Assembly (NCBI RefSeq): GCF_000003605.2
Contig: NW_003130854.1
Span: 2,871,012-2,900,350 of the forward strand
Origin: Saccoglossus kowalevskii
Taxonomy: Eukaryota > Hemichordata > Enteropneusta > Harrimaniidae
Direction of reading: 5' to 3'
DNA length: 29,339 nt
Under the pieces are notes generated by a model. It was not told the origin of the DNA, did not search any database, and saw only the letters and a list, made by a program, of their open reading frames with translations. Both the position numbers and the translations under genes were made by a program. This document shows, one piece after another, positions 10,428 through 18,901 of the stretch (within the stretch, counting starts at the first letter, position 1; the number at the start of each line of letters is the position of its first letter).

Positions 10428-13400
10428 GAATAGCGTTATTATTCTTATATTGTTGTTGCAGTTATGAATATGATTTTAAATGGAATGACTGTCCATGCAC
10501 ATTAACAAGGAATTATGTGTGCGAGTATTACCGTGAGTCGTAATTTTAAACTACTTACACTGATAATAATGCAGAAATATCTAGATCATTTTGCTATACA
10601 AAATGAAAAATATTAACAGTTATTACAAAATCTTCATTCACAAGAATTATGTGGATAATAGTTCTGTATATACACGAGCTGGCCAATCTCTCATTTCCAA
10701 ATACAAATACAAGAACACATCCGATGCGTTACCTTAATGTTCAATCTAACAACACAGACATTTTTGAATTAGAGAATATCATTATTGTCGCCCAGGTAGT
10801 ACCGTATGATTGTTAACAATTTGAGTTTCCTGTCATATATATCAGACATTATTCAGTACATTCGTTGAACTAAACCATTATCGCGTTTCGTGACTTTTAT
10901 CTATGTTGTAGAAGTGTACAAATTTCTGGAGGAATTTGTTTTCATTCCCACAGTACTCTGTAATAAATGATATTGTTAGCATTGCTGCCTGTCTAATCTG
11001 AACAAACTATATCATGTGATTGACGATGATGATATCTAGCTGTTTACACTAAGTTGATGAAGCAAGGATACATAATTGTATAACTTGTTTGTTGCAGAAA
11101 ACTATACTCTCATATGATATACACTAATTGTGAGCAATTAGGAGATGGTGTGTATGCTTCGCTAAATAACTGGTTCATAGTGAAAACCTATACTTTCAAT
11201 AAGGGTGCAATTTAAAATGAACGAATTGTGTAACGAAGAAATAATTTAGACTGATGGGCACCAATATAGTTCATTACAATTATATGCATATATAAATAAA
11301 ACAAGGATGCTCACTGAACACATGAACTACTAGGTTCAACAACATTTATGCTTGGTATAGTTATCAACTCCGGCAGTATCAGCCACCAGTGCAATAGTCA
11401 GTACTAAATGCCGCCTTCACCACACGCCTGTTTCACTTATGTGTCCAGACAGTAAATGCACGCATTCATTCTTTAAGCCTTTATCATTGTTTATTTCCAG
11501 CATGTGATACCCAATCTGTGATAAATGCTCAACTGAAATCGTGCACGGATGATATGAATCATGGCAGTTTGTGTATATATACATGTATTCGTGGTTATAC
11601 AGCGGAGTCGTCATTGGTCACAACTTGTGGACTGAACAGACAGTGGAATCCAAGCATAATCAATTGTACAGGTGAGAACCTTAATGTTAATCAATGTAAC
11701 ATAGTAGTGGTTATTTATCACCGTATTTTCTCTTTTCACATGATATATATATATACATTAACCCATGATTGAATGTATACTATGTTATCAGTTGGTAGCT
11801 ATCCAATCATTCAATGCAAGAATTACGATTGATGTTCCACCAACATATTAAACACAATATGATTTGTTCGTTATTTACAGTTATTACGTGTGACATACCA
11901 CCATCTGTGTCAAATACTGAATTGTCATCATGCTCAAATGGTGCAAAGTATGGCAGTCGGTGCACATACACATGCGTTAATGGGTATGAAGCTGTCACAT
12001 CGATGGATACAACATGTGGGAGTCATGGTAAATGGAATGTTACTAGTATTATATGCAACAGTAAGTCTTGTTTATATAACCTTTTTTCACATACAATTTT
12101 GAGATTAATCAATTCACAAACTTTACAGTTTTTAAACTACAAGCTTGTCATTAAACCAATATCTATATAATACACCAGGCTAAATATTCCCACCATAACT
12201 ATAATACTACATTCACCATGTCTTGAATAATGTAACAATGCCCATTGTATGTAATGGTGTAGCTATTGTTCCAATTAAGTGGCTTAAAGTGCTATTGTTA
12301 TTGTTGTCTTTACTTCTTCTGCAACGGATTATTTCGTCACCCAAATCTCAGAAACAAATAATCAGACTCATATAAAATTTTCTAGGCCTTGACTTGACTT
12401 TCTTTTCAAAAAGTTTCAAATATTTGTGATTGTTGTGAACCGCGTTATCCAATATGGCGGCGCTCGCCTAGAATGAAACGTTTAATTTATTTTTTCCGTA
12501 TAAGCAAACATGGAACACTTTAATAAATTACGTATCCGTAAGCAGAATGATTTTTCCAATTATTCAAATTAATATCCGTTCTTGGACTTCTATCTCTACT
12601 TCGCCTCTAGTCATAATTAAATAAAACGTAATTTTTCTGTATTTTAAATAAAGGTTACGCACGGAAAGTGGGCATATGACTTCTATGAAGAACCTGGCGC
12701 TAATTAACGTGTTTATAGCAAAATAGTAATCTTCTCCATTGACATTCATACATTACTTAGTGTCTTTCAATCCACGAAACGCATTTTGGCTAAGATAATG
12801 CATCAGATGTTCTACTCAAGGACTGTGCTGAACTAATTTCTTTATCCACTATCTTAAGCAAGTCAATTGAAAGTGGAATGTTTCCTGGAATGTTGAAGCG
12901 TGAAAACGTTGGGATAAAGTTGGATGTCATATATTACCGATATTTTCACTCTTTCGCAAATACTTGATATTACGTCTTGATATTTTGGTACTTTGTGTTC
13001 CATATATCATTTTTCTTTGTGAATTGCAATTATTGTAACTGTTCAATGACTGAACTTTCATCTCGTGTAGCCTTTTGACAGGTACACAGTTAATGTCTAC
13101 AAATAAGGATATCAGTTTTGTGTGTGGAATTACTAGCAGGGAGCTGACAGTATTGCCTGTGTACTAACTGGTCTTGTGACCTTATTACTTTCTAATCCTA
13201 TTTTTATAAAAGTTATTATACACACACATTTACAAACAGTAGGCTATTATGTACATGACATGTATTGACCTCATTATTATTAGTGTAATATATTGCTGAC
13301 CGGTGTGTAATTTATATTACTCTTGTTAATGGTTTATGCTGATTGTATTATTAAAATTAGTATGATTTGACATATTATGGTTGTGTGCTTTTGTTTGACC

Positions 13401-15717
13401 TTTAGGAATATTGGCGGCGAGGTTCGCGGGAGACTATTTAACACTATTTGTTGGCCGTGTGACCGTATTAATTATCCAAATACCTAATTCTCAGATATGT
13501 TATAGATGTACATTTGGTGGCATATTTTGAATAATGTTGGTCATGAATGATGGGCATTACTAGTTCATATAGATCTGGTATTTGTACACATTTACTACTA
13601 ACTAGGTATTGTGCACATAAATAAAAAAGTATTTGACATTATTGTTATTTCACAGCACGAGTTTATCCTGTGTGTACCAAGATCCAATTAATTAATTAAC
13701 CCTATTACATTTATTATTAGGGATAACATGTGATGTACCGCCATCAGGGACAAATATTGGATCGCCATTTTGTACAAATGGCGTGAACTATGGTAGCCAA
13801 TGTCAATATACATGTGATACTAGACATGAAGCTGTGACACCATTGGTTACATCATGTCAGTCAAATGGAGAATGGAATGTAACTAGTATCATATGCGACG
13901 GTATGTACAATGGTCTATGTTCATTAAGGAAATACTAAAAAGCAACAATAAAATTCTTATTCAAAGGTATTTGTTGTTAGTTCATCCATGTTTATGGACT
14001 AGTATTCATGATCGTATCAAAAATGTCGACACCTACCTCCACATTGAACTCCTTAACGTGCCTCCAGGCGTATGCTATAATGTTTTTGTGGCCAAATATA
14101 ATCCCGTAATATCAAAACAATGAAACAACATAGGATACATATTGTTTGATTGGTAATTGCAGTTACCCATTGTGATATTCCGCCACCTGGGTCAAATACT
14201 GAATGGCCATCTTGCTCAGATGGTGTGAATTATGGTAGCCAATGTAATTATACATGTATTAGAGGGTATGAAGCTGTGACATCGATGGTTACAACGTGTG
14301 AGAGTAGAGGTCAATGGAATCATGACAACATTATATGCAAAAGTAAGTAGATGTTATTTTGCAAAACTACGTTAATAACTTCACCTTCCCCGTTTTAAAT
14401 GTTTACATTATAATGACGATATTACCGACTATGCTTCATAACTAATGTTTGTGTCCATAATTTGCATGCATTTGCATTTTCGTGTCTTTTAACCTAACTG
14501 GTTAATCTTATTGCATATTATGAGTTTCTTTTTGCAGGAATAGTTACTTCAACATTGCACCAGAGTGAATATAGTTCACCGATTACAAATATACCACATT
14601 TAGAAGAAAGTCCTGGCACAGTATCAATTCCAGGTTATTTTTACTTTTTTCCGACACTCTAATACAATAGTTTGATATCGTAAGTGCTTATTAATAAACC
14701 CATAGTGTCACGCAGGGAAGGAATCGCACGTGAGGGCGCCTTTCTTTCAACGGATTGTATTTTGTCTCATTATCGATTGCGTTGTGTTACGAGTAACATC
14801 CTGTCAACAGCTATGTAGTTCATTGTTTGAACATCTATCCCAGATCTGCTATGCCCAGCTTTACTGGCGTTTTTTAAATCATTGATGACTTCTGAAATGG
14901 ACTTGGCCAATGGACCCCAGAGAACGATATAAATACTTTTCAATTTAATCCTGGTTAGAATTATCTATGCTGCTAATTAGATCAGAATTGGCGACTGTCT
15001 TTAAATTCAGCTGGCATACTTGCTTGAAAAAAATCCCCAGGTGAACATAAACGCCCAATGTGTGAAATACTTTTCATTTTGAAATCGAGTCTCGTATGAA
15101 TCACAACTCTGGTCCACAGCTAATGGATCAACCAATTGTGTGACAAATAATGTGATAATTTAATCAAATAAATTTATTAATCATTACCATTATAAATTAG
15201 AGTTAGTATAACCAAACTTGTACTGTTTATATTCTGATTCCATTTATTTTTGTCCCAGTTTCTTATTCATTTCTGGAGTCTATGACGTTCAATTTTGTTT
15301 TGATCACAGGCATGTTTGCTGGCGTGGCTGTGATATGTCTGTGCTTGGGATTTGGCGTGAGTCTGATAGTTGGTTACCTTAAAAATCGGTAAGCTTTATT
15401 TTATTCGTCTCCTGTATGTTAGATAATAATATATTATAGGTGCATATTATAACGCAGATATGTTATGCTTACATTTTATCTTCAAATTATGTACTGTTAA
15501 GCTTTGTGAATTAATCATTACTTACAGAAATTGCAAGAAAACACACTCCAGAGCCGTCGATGGGAATAATGCTGCTGCTGATGAAAATAAATATAAACCA
15601 CTCAACTTACATGATATTGTGCCACCTATATATGAGACGATAGACAAAGAACCGACCTATCAGAATGATACCCCGGTATGCTCAGCGCCCTCATATGAAA
15701 ATATGATAACAACGTGA
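4014..15717 (+). CDS. Gene A: C-type lectin / 4x sushi (CCP) / transmembrane receptor with ITAM-like tail (5' partial, 10 exons)
   Basis: Joined exons: 4014-4151, 10138-10276, 10462-10532, 11501-11671, 11881-12060, 13721-13900, 14163-14342, 14538-14633, 15310-15388, 15528-15717. With one base from a missing upstream exon they total 1425 nt, or 474 residues plus TGA, with no internal stop. Domain order is CTLD, four CCPs, Ser/Thr/Pro-rich stalk, one membrane helix and a tail of about 65 residues. All introns are GT-AG. Most junctions are phase 1; only the two inside the CTLD and membrane/tail units (10276/10462 and 15388/15528) are phase 2. The layout recalls selectins but lacks an EGF domain. 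The expected product is a type I plasma-membrane lectin receptor signalling through tail tyrosines; this role is inferred. The signal peptide and first CTLD strand were not found in 1-4013. No gene name is recognised. Confidence 0.88.
4152..5499. other. First visible intron of gene A, proximal part, with 'CCATCTTGGATT' repeats
   Basis: Non-coding. Diverged copies of a unit of roughly 100-150 bp occur here, each with a CACATGGTTTNGCNGCCATTTTGGATT-like core in shorter form: around 4382-4415, 4640-4680 and 4793-4835. Similar cores occur in a gene B intron at 20740-21070. From 5030 to 5500 the sequence is GC-richer with several CCTNAGGG-type short inverted motifs; it may be the terminal or untranslated part of the recombinase element at 5500-6033. 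Confidence 0.45.
5500..6033 (-). mobile_element. DIRS-like tyrosine recombinase fragment (truncated retroelement)
   Basis: A 177-residue open frame on the minus strand inside the first intron of gene A. It contains CPVRALSWYCDRTK and, near residues 115-145, HKVHSVTNSLAL then GASLEQVLRAGFWRS then FINYYMIDLQ. That order (H-x-x-R box, GxxLExVLRAGFWRS, F-x-x-x-Y nucleophile) is typical of tyrosine recombinases of DIRS-type retroelements. The Arg of H-x-x-R is His here, a change explained by a single G-to-A transition, so it is probably inactive. The N-terminal catalytic Arg region is missing; homology ends at about 6040. No reverse transcriptase is visible nearby. Confidence 0.72.
6034..6769. other. 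Intronic sequence between recombinase relic and heat-shock cluster
   Basis: AT-rich, no exon or known element recognised. Small open frames (6011-6250 minus, 6275-6490 plus) show no family features. Confidence 0.35.
6770..6979 (+). promoter_or_regulatory. Heat-shock-element cluster upstream of a TATA box and initiator
   Basis: Three matches to the GAAnnTTC arrangement recognised by HSF: TTCTAGAA at 6770-6777, GAATATTCTAGAT at 6796-6808, and a perfect three-unit GAACATTCTAGAA at 6869-6881. A fourth partial site (TTCCAGAC) starts at 6894. A TATA box (TATATATAGG, 6947-6956) follows, and about 30 bases on an initiator-like TTCAGATC (A at 6979). This is a complete core-promoter layout facing right inside the gene A intron. 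No gene was recognised downstream. It may be the U3/R part of a solo LTR or a promoter of a non-coding or alternative transcript. Confidence 0.5.
7326..7570. repeat. Tandem duplication, 124-bp unit, ending in AAC microsatellite
   Basis: Two near-identical units (7328-7451 and 7452-7568), each starting ACTACGGCTACGGCTATG and ending TTTAACAACAACAAC. The AAC runs vary in length between copies, so the minus-strand poly-Val frames over this region are repeat artefacts. The internal GATAATGTAATAAATACCG is repeated again in degenerate form at 7570-7605. Confidence 0.85.
7775..7855. repeat. Cluster of TTCCGAGGACC motifs
   Basis: TTCCGAGGACCA occurs at 7775 and 7826 and TTCCGAGGACA at 7807. A palindromic variant, TTCCTCGGAA, lies at 7846-7855. 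Four related motifs occur in about 80 bases of otherwise AT-rich intron. No known site is assigned. Confidence 0.6.
7860..10137. other. Distal part of the large gene A intron
   Basis: AT-rich and without recognisable exons. A perfect 15-bp palindrome, GCACCCTAAGGGTGC, lies at 9519-9533. Runs of ATTAAT at 7920-7960 are low complexity. The open frames at 8105-8608 and 8934-9403 (minus) show only AT-driven hydrophobic composition. Confidence 0.4.
10138..10276 (+). CDS. Gene A exon: central C-type lectin domain with EPS sugar-site motif
   Basis: 139-nt exon entered in phase 1 and left in phase 2. Acceptor TTTTATAG, donor AG|GTAAAT. The translation shows NVWIGVND (the WIG core strand), then YKYVTGRDATYTNW, then DGEPSDGSGREN, then CVEM with canonical cysteine 2. 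The EPS triplet is where mannose-type lectins have EPN and galactose-type lectins have QPD. Glu and Pro are therefore kept, and Asn is changed to Ser. It joins the previous exon as a Gly codon and the next as a Ser codon, giving an uninterrupted CTLD. Confidence 0.9.
10381..10427. repeat. (TTA)n microsatellite
   Basis: About 15 uninterrupted TTA units in the short intron between the second and third lectin exons of gene A, some 35 bases before the next acceptor. Length variation here could affect the polypyrimidine/branch region. Confidence 0.95.
10462..10532 (+). CDS. Gene A exon: C-terminal C-type lectin domain with WND
   Basis: 71-nt exon entered in phase 2 and left in phase 1. Acceptor TTGTTGTTGCAG, donor C|GTGAGT. 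The translation SYEYDFKWNDCPC...NYVCEYY contains the WND calcium-site triad, canonical cysteine 3 (NDC) and cysteine 4 (YVCE). One additional cysteine follows directly (CPC). A related but diverged copy lies at 18847-18901 in gene B, including the same GTGAGTCGTAATTTTAAACT intron start. Confidence 0.9.
11501..11671 (+). CDS. Gene A exon: sushi/CCP domain 1 (six cysteines)
   Basis: One-exon domain of 171 nt, phase 1-1. Acceptor TTATTTCCAG, donor G|GTGAGA. The pattern is CDTQ...KSC...SLCIYTCIRGY...TTCG..RQWNP..INC. The four canonical CCP cysteines are all present, with the GY and W landmarks, plus an additional Cys pair (KSC and SLC) placed as in selectin short consensus repeats. NCT at the end is a possible N-glycosylation sequon. 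This domain has no counterpart in gene B, where the locus is deleted at about 20533. Confidence 0.93.
11881..12060 (+). CDS. Gene A exon: sushi/CCP domain 2 (six cysteines)
   Basis: 180-nt phase 1-1 exon. Acceptor TTATTTACAG, donor A|GTAAGT. The translation has ITCDIPPSVSNTE, then SSCSNGAKYGSRC, TYTCVNGYEAV, TTCGSHGKWNVT and SIIC. Six cysteines, the GY turn and the G-x-W motif identify a CCP of selectin type. NVT is a likely glycosylation sequon. It is also missing from gene B because of the same deletion that removed CCP1. Confidence 0.93.
12061..13720. other. Intron between CCP2 and CCP3 of gene A
   Basis: No exon recognised. Two parts align to gene B: 12235-12360 with 20535-20665, and 13070-13185 with 21770-21895. 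A part between them (about 12380-13060) has no match in gene B, where a different sequence stands. Small GC-rich patches (ATATGGCGGCGC at about 12454) look like inserted repeat pieces. Confidence 0.5.
13721..13900 (+). CDS. Gene A exon: sushi/CCP domain 3 (six cysteines)
   Basis: 180-nt phase 1-1 exon. Acceptor TTATTATTAG, donor G|GTATGT. The translation shows ITCDVPPSGTN, PFCTNGVNYGSQC, QYTCDTRHEAV, TSCQSNGEWNVT and SIIC. The usual GY is replaced by RH after the YTC cysteine. It is the orthologous partner of 22811-22990 in gene B, differing by about 11 of 180 bases by hand alignment. The preceding intron is also closely alike, so the pair is recent or has been homogenised. Confidence 0.92.
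14163..14342 (+). CDS. Gene A exon: sushi/CCP domain 4 (six cysteines)
   Basis: 180-nt phase 1-1 exon. Acceptor GGTAATTGCAG, donor A|GTAAGT. The translation has HCDIPPPGSNTEW, PSCSDGVNYGSQC, NYTCIRGYEAV, TTCESRGQWNHD and IIC. All six cysteines and the GY and W landmarks are intact. NYT is a glycosylation sequon. Gene B contains two damaged versions of this exon, at 23962 and 24243. Confidence 0.93.
14538..14633 (+). CDS. Gene A exon: Ser/Thr/Pro-rich membrane-proximal stalk
   Basis: 96-nt phase 1-1 exon. Acceptor TTTTTGCAG, donor CAG|GTTATT. It encodes about 32 residues, RIVTSTLHQSEYSSP then ITNIPHLEESPGTVSIP. There is no cysteine, many Ser/Thr/Pro, and no known domain, so it fits an O-glycosylated stalk between the last CCP and the membrane helix. 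No clear counterpart was found in gene B. Support comes from the matching phase and splice sites and from the open frame, not from homology. Confidence 0.68.
14634..15309. other. Intron between stalk and transmembrane exons of gene A
   Basis: No exon. The last 140 bases (from about 15170) align closely to the matching position in gene B (25325-25425), sharing TTTATAAATTAGAG, GTATAACCAA and TTTGTCCCAGTTT. The earlier part (14700-15100) is unmatched and GC-richer, and may be an insertion. Confidence 0.5.
15310..15388 (+). CDS. Gene A exon: transmembrane helix
   Basis: 79-nt exon entered in phase 1 and left in phase 2. Acceptor TTTTGATCACAG, donor CG|GTAAGC. It encodes GMFAGVAVICLCLGFGVSL followed by IVGYLKNR: about 20 hydrophobic residues with small-residue (Gly/Ala) spacing, then a basic stop-transfer. 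No charged residue lies inside the helix, so there is no sign that it needs a partner adaptor chain. The homologous exon in gene B (25514-25592) is the same length and keeps the YLKNR end exactly. Confidence 0.9.
15528..15717 (+). CDS. Gene A terminal exon: cytoplasmic tail with ITAM-like and YxN/YxxM motifs
   Basis: 190 nt including the TGA stop. Acceptor ATTACTTACAG. After a basic start (RNCKKTHSR) the tail carries four tyrosines in recognisable contexts: YKPL, then nine residues (NLHDIVPPI), then YETI; then YQND; then YENM five residues from the C-terminus (ENMITT end). The first pair fits YxxL/I-x(n)-YxxL/I; the spacing of nine is slightly wider than the common six to eight. In known receptors YxN binds Grb2-type SH2 domains and YxxM binds PI3K p85; YENM satisfies both, as does CD28 YMNM. 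Function here is inferred. Gene B keeps the first two motifs in weakened form and lacks the last two. Confidence 0.88.
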
Positions 15718-16039
15718 ATTGGAAAATTCAGTAACACTATGGTATCATTTATAAGCAAAGCAATTCACCATATTAATTATTAGTGTGATTCTCATCAAGC
15801 AATATTATAATACCACATACTATTAGCTCTGTCTGCATTCAGGCATATTTATTATTCTTGTTTGCGATACAAATGTATTTTAACATGTCTTTGTGATGTA
15901 AGTTTGACATTTATTTAAATCATTACATTTTTACCCCACAAACATTAATATATTTACTGTTCATAACCAAACTTATTTTTTTATAGCCAAACAACCCTAA
16001 ACTTTCGATTTACTAGTAAGAGACGAACTAGAACTGTGA

Positions 16040-16045
16040 AATAAA
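16040..16045 (+). terminator. Candidate polyadenylation signal, gene A
   Basis: AATAAA lies about 320 bases after the gene A stop codon, in AT-rich sequence. Further AATAAA matches follow at about 16145 and 16151. The first is the simplest choice. No transcript evidence is available, and such hexamers are common by chance in AT-rich DNA. Confidence 0.35.
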
Positions 16046-16659
16046 TATTATTTCTTCGAGTGTATTTCAGCAAAAAGACCAGATATGTTCATGTCATCTC
16101 TTCATGTAATGACAGTCAATTACTTATTCACTTGCACTCTCATAATAAAAATAAAAATAATTAACATGACAACCATTAAGCTATTTAATAACTGCACGAT
16201 GTTTGATGTGCTTGGTTGAATTTTAGGCGTAAGGAATTAGTGCGTCATGCACCCAGGAATCATCCTAGCCACGCTACACTCCTCCCCGTTTGCGTATCAT
16301 AACGCACTTATTGTGAGTAATTGGGTAATAAACCAACTTATCATATACATAACCAAGTTTTCACCTAGGTGTGACGTCACGCTTTGGTGATTTGCGTTTT
16401 ATATATTCCATATCACTTATCAGTACATCAGTGTGATATGTTACCAGACTACACACGAGATTTCACCAATATAAATAATTTGGACACAATCAAGAGTACA
16501 AGATGGTGTGTTACTGGTAATAGGTATTTTATTAAACCTTAATTATCTAAAACGTTTAAATACGAACCATTGCGTTTTAGACAAACAAATATTTAGATTA
16601 TATTATCATGAGAACTTGAAAATCTACAAATAATCGACTAGTGAATCGGTCTGAAGGGA

Positions 16660-16735
16660 TGCGGGCGGGATTTATGTCTGCGCATGCGAGTACCCATGGT
16701 GATGTACTGAAATCATGGAAACGGCCAATCAGTGA
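16660..16735. promoter_or_regulatory. GC-richer patch with NRF1-like and CCAAT motifs
   Basis: TGCGCATGCG at 16679-16688 fits the NRF1 consensus core, and GGCCAATCAG at 16723-16732 fits an NF-Y/CCAAT box. They lie 44 bases apart in an otherwise AT-rich intergenic region, about 1.7 kb before the gene B signal exon. A distal promoter or untranslated first exon of gene B is possible, but unproven. Confidence 0.25.
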
Positions 16736-17059
16736 CGACACATAGTATTACATGCATACAGGCGAAAACATATATTATTTTGTGAAAATGATGATTCTAA
16801 GAAATATACTGTCAATAATGTGAACACGAACATACAGTGTACTATAAACAGTCATGGTTATATATAAAGATCAAGAAAACGAACGAATCTCCCCCACACA
16901 CGATAACGATTTATATGGAATGCGATTGTGTTATTAACTAGCAAAATAAAAACATCGATCAAAATTAATGTTCTTGTTTATTTGTTCATCTTAACTTTCT
17001 GTATCATTTCCCGTTATTCCAATGTTCAATTTAGTACACTTAAAAACTACATTCTACCC

Positions 17060-17252
17060 GGGGGCGGAGCTACGTCACAGAACGTCCTATGTTGCTAAGG
17101 CGTGCACCACTGTAGCATGCCGGTCGAAAAACCGGTGAAAAAAGTCGAGGAAACAGCACAAACTCGACTTTGATGTAATCCTGAGCAACCGAATGTTTAT
17201 ATGCTGCACATTTAGGGCTAATCTTGTTACACTGTCCAGTAGAGTCTCGACA
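17060..17252. repeat. GC-rich dispersed or duplicated segment, copy 2
   Basis: Begins GGGCGGAGCTACGTCACAGA and is related to 3532-3672. It contains an additional central block with a short palindrome (CCGGTCGAAAAACCGG). It lies upstream of gene B as copy 1 lies upstream of gene A's first visible exon. Confidence 0.55.
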
Positions 17253-18407
17253 ACTACTACCGATTACGTCACTAATATAGTCAATTTGTTTCACGCTAAC
17301 TTAGTTCATATCCGATATTGCTACCACCATTACATAAAACCTTCACATACATTTATATTCATTCATCACACTATATTTGGTACGAAAAACTTTTTAGTGA
17401 TACATAATACTCCCAAATATCCCATCATGGTAAATATTGACTGTAATGATATCACGTTTTGCGTTTTTTAGATTGTTGAATATATACGCATACATAAGTT
17501 GCAGAAACGTTAGCCTGTGCTACGGTATGGTACGGGCTAAATCTAACCCATTTTTATAGACTCAGTCTATATACCCATTTTATAGACCCAGTTTATACCC
17601 TTAGTACGGTTAACAAAGTGTGCGCGAACGCATAACTTGGGCTAAACGCTCGAAATATCACTATATTCAAAGTCCATTTGGAAGACTTACAATTACATTC
17701 ACAGTGAGAGAATGTACCAGGTGATCCGTGATAACGCATGTATGTATAATTTTTTTCAGAAATAAACACTTATGAGCAAGAATACACATTAAATATAACA
17801 AAACATGCCGCTTAAAATGTATTTTAATGAGTTTATTGTGGTATCACATTTGTACAGATATTGCAAAATGTGGGAATATTTTAAGTAATGGTTTAGGTTT
17901 CAGCTGCAACTTCAATTAATATTTTGTTGTACAGAAAATACGAGTTTACCTGTATGCATATATAAATTCTTGAATTTCATCAAGTGAATACTGCCGTGTT
18001 TGCTGGCAAAATAAGGGTTTTTATTTGCCTTACAAATGATGTCTTCTTTTTAGTATTAACGTGATATAACGAAAAAATGACATGCTCAAAGTTTATCGTT
18101 AACGTATTTTTTCCGGCTATCATTATCGCCATTTATTATTGGCAGGTAATTTTGTTGAAATTTTGACTCAAATAGTAGCACTTGAACTAATGTAATACGA
18201 GACATAACAAGTATTGGTACATGTCACTGCATGTACTGAATATGTAAAATAGAGGTCGAAGTATTATCACGTGACTCTAGAATTGTGTCGTTATTCTGTG
18301 GCACAATCTGAATTTGGCGAGTCCACTGAACAGTACAGAGTTTCACACAATTCCAAAACAAGACGGAATTTGGTATATTATCCAAATCTGACACAGTTTT
18401 TTTAGCA
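17253..18407. other. 5' flank of gene B
   Basis: AT-rich, without exons. Repeated TATAGACTCAGTCTATA-like and TATAGACCCAGTTTATA-like stretches occur at 17555-17600. CACGTG lies at about 18268. A TATA-like GGTATATTATCC at 18372-18383 lies only 25 to 36 bases before the ATG, which is short for a promoter but not impossible. Confidence 0.3.
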
Positions 18408-18480
18408 ATGATGTTTCTTACTTGTTGGTCAGCAGTGGTTTTGGCATTGATGTGCAGCTTTGAGAATGTCAACGCGACAG
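18408..18480 (+). CDS. Gene B exon 1: signal peptide
   Basis: ATG ATG start at 18408/18411. The exon encodes MMFLTCWSAVVLALMCS then FENVNAT, a short typical signal peptide with a hydrophobic core and a likely cleavage near the Ser/Phe or Ala/Thr. It ends ACAG|GTGAGT in phase 1, the phase every extracellular exon of this family uses. Position and phase tie it to gene B; the equivalent exon of gene A was not found. A CACGTG E-box lies about 140 bases upstream. The start codon is inferred from the signal peptide alone. Confidence 0.66.
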
Positions 18481-18811
18481 GTGAGTTAAATTTTTATAAA
18501 TGATGTGAACAATGTTTGAGAAAAAAAAAGTGGACATTGTTAAATGGAATCGAATGTAGTAGTTATTGATTAGTTGTAAACTCCACTAACATCATGTTTT
18601 CAATAAAAGAACCCTTTCCAAGTAAACGGTCATTTCTTACAACATAGAAACAAGCAAACGCGAGTAGTAAAAACCTACAAAGCACGCTTAACGAAAACAG
18701 TTCACTGTCGAAAATAAACACCATGATTAGAACAATGGGAAAGTATAAGTAAATACTGCAGTTTATAATGACACCTAATGTTATTAAACTGTCAACTTGT
18801 AAGTATTGCAG

Positions 18812-18901
18812 AGAACACATACAATGTAATTTATATATTCATTCAATGGAATGACGGTTCATGCACAGAGCAAAATTGGGGTTATGTGTGCGAGTATTAC
18901 A
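18812..18901 (+). CDS. Gene B: remnant of the third lectin exon, still open and phase-compatible
   Basis: The segment from about 18847 matches the gene A lectin exon at 10462-10532 (QWNDGSC...GYVCEYY, then GTGAGTCGTAATTTTAAACT). The original acceptor seems lost, since the AG at the aligned position is missing. An upstream AG (GTAAGTATTGCAG, ending 18811) would give a 90-nt phase 1-1 exon, in frame with both the signal peptide and the WND/YVCE segment. No other part of the CTLD is present, so it cannot fold as a lectin. It may be a decaying exon or a short spacer. Use of the new acceptor is a hypothesis. Confidence 0.45.

Larger units (their letters stand above)
15718..17059. other. Gene A 3' untranslated region and intergenic flank, partly duplicated
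   Basis: Two blocks match the flank of gene B: 16094-16250 with 27407-27545 (CAGTCAATTACTTA, AATAAAAATAATTA, AAGCTATT) and 16465-16565 with 27887-27985 (AGTACAAGATGGTGTGTTA, AATTATCTAAA). The duplication unit therefore reaches at least 0.85 kb past the gene A stop codon. Confidence 0.65.

Noticed and set aside
11807-11998. Minus-strand and alternative-frame ORFs over the CCP2 exon
   Set aside because: Shadows of the real CCP exon, which has all family residues and splice sites.
13893-14123. 76-codon plus-strand frame after CCP3
   Set aside because: It begins inside the CCP3 exon in another frame and runs through an intron that aligns to the gene B intron without coding conservation.
14260-14300. 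Possible assembly error explaining the one-base difference between gene A and gene B CCP4 copies
   Set aside because: The gene A copy has the full family consensus and the defect is in gene B, next to other independent lesions. A sequencing error in gene B cannot be excluded, but decay is the simpler reading.
17193-17471. 92-codon plus-strand frame upstream of gene B
   Set aside because: Starts in a repeat also present at 3532-3672 and shows no domain; the composition is that of random AT-rich sequence.
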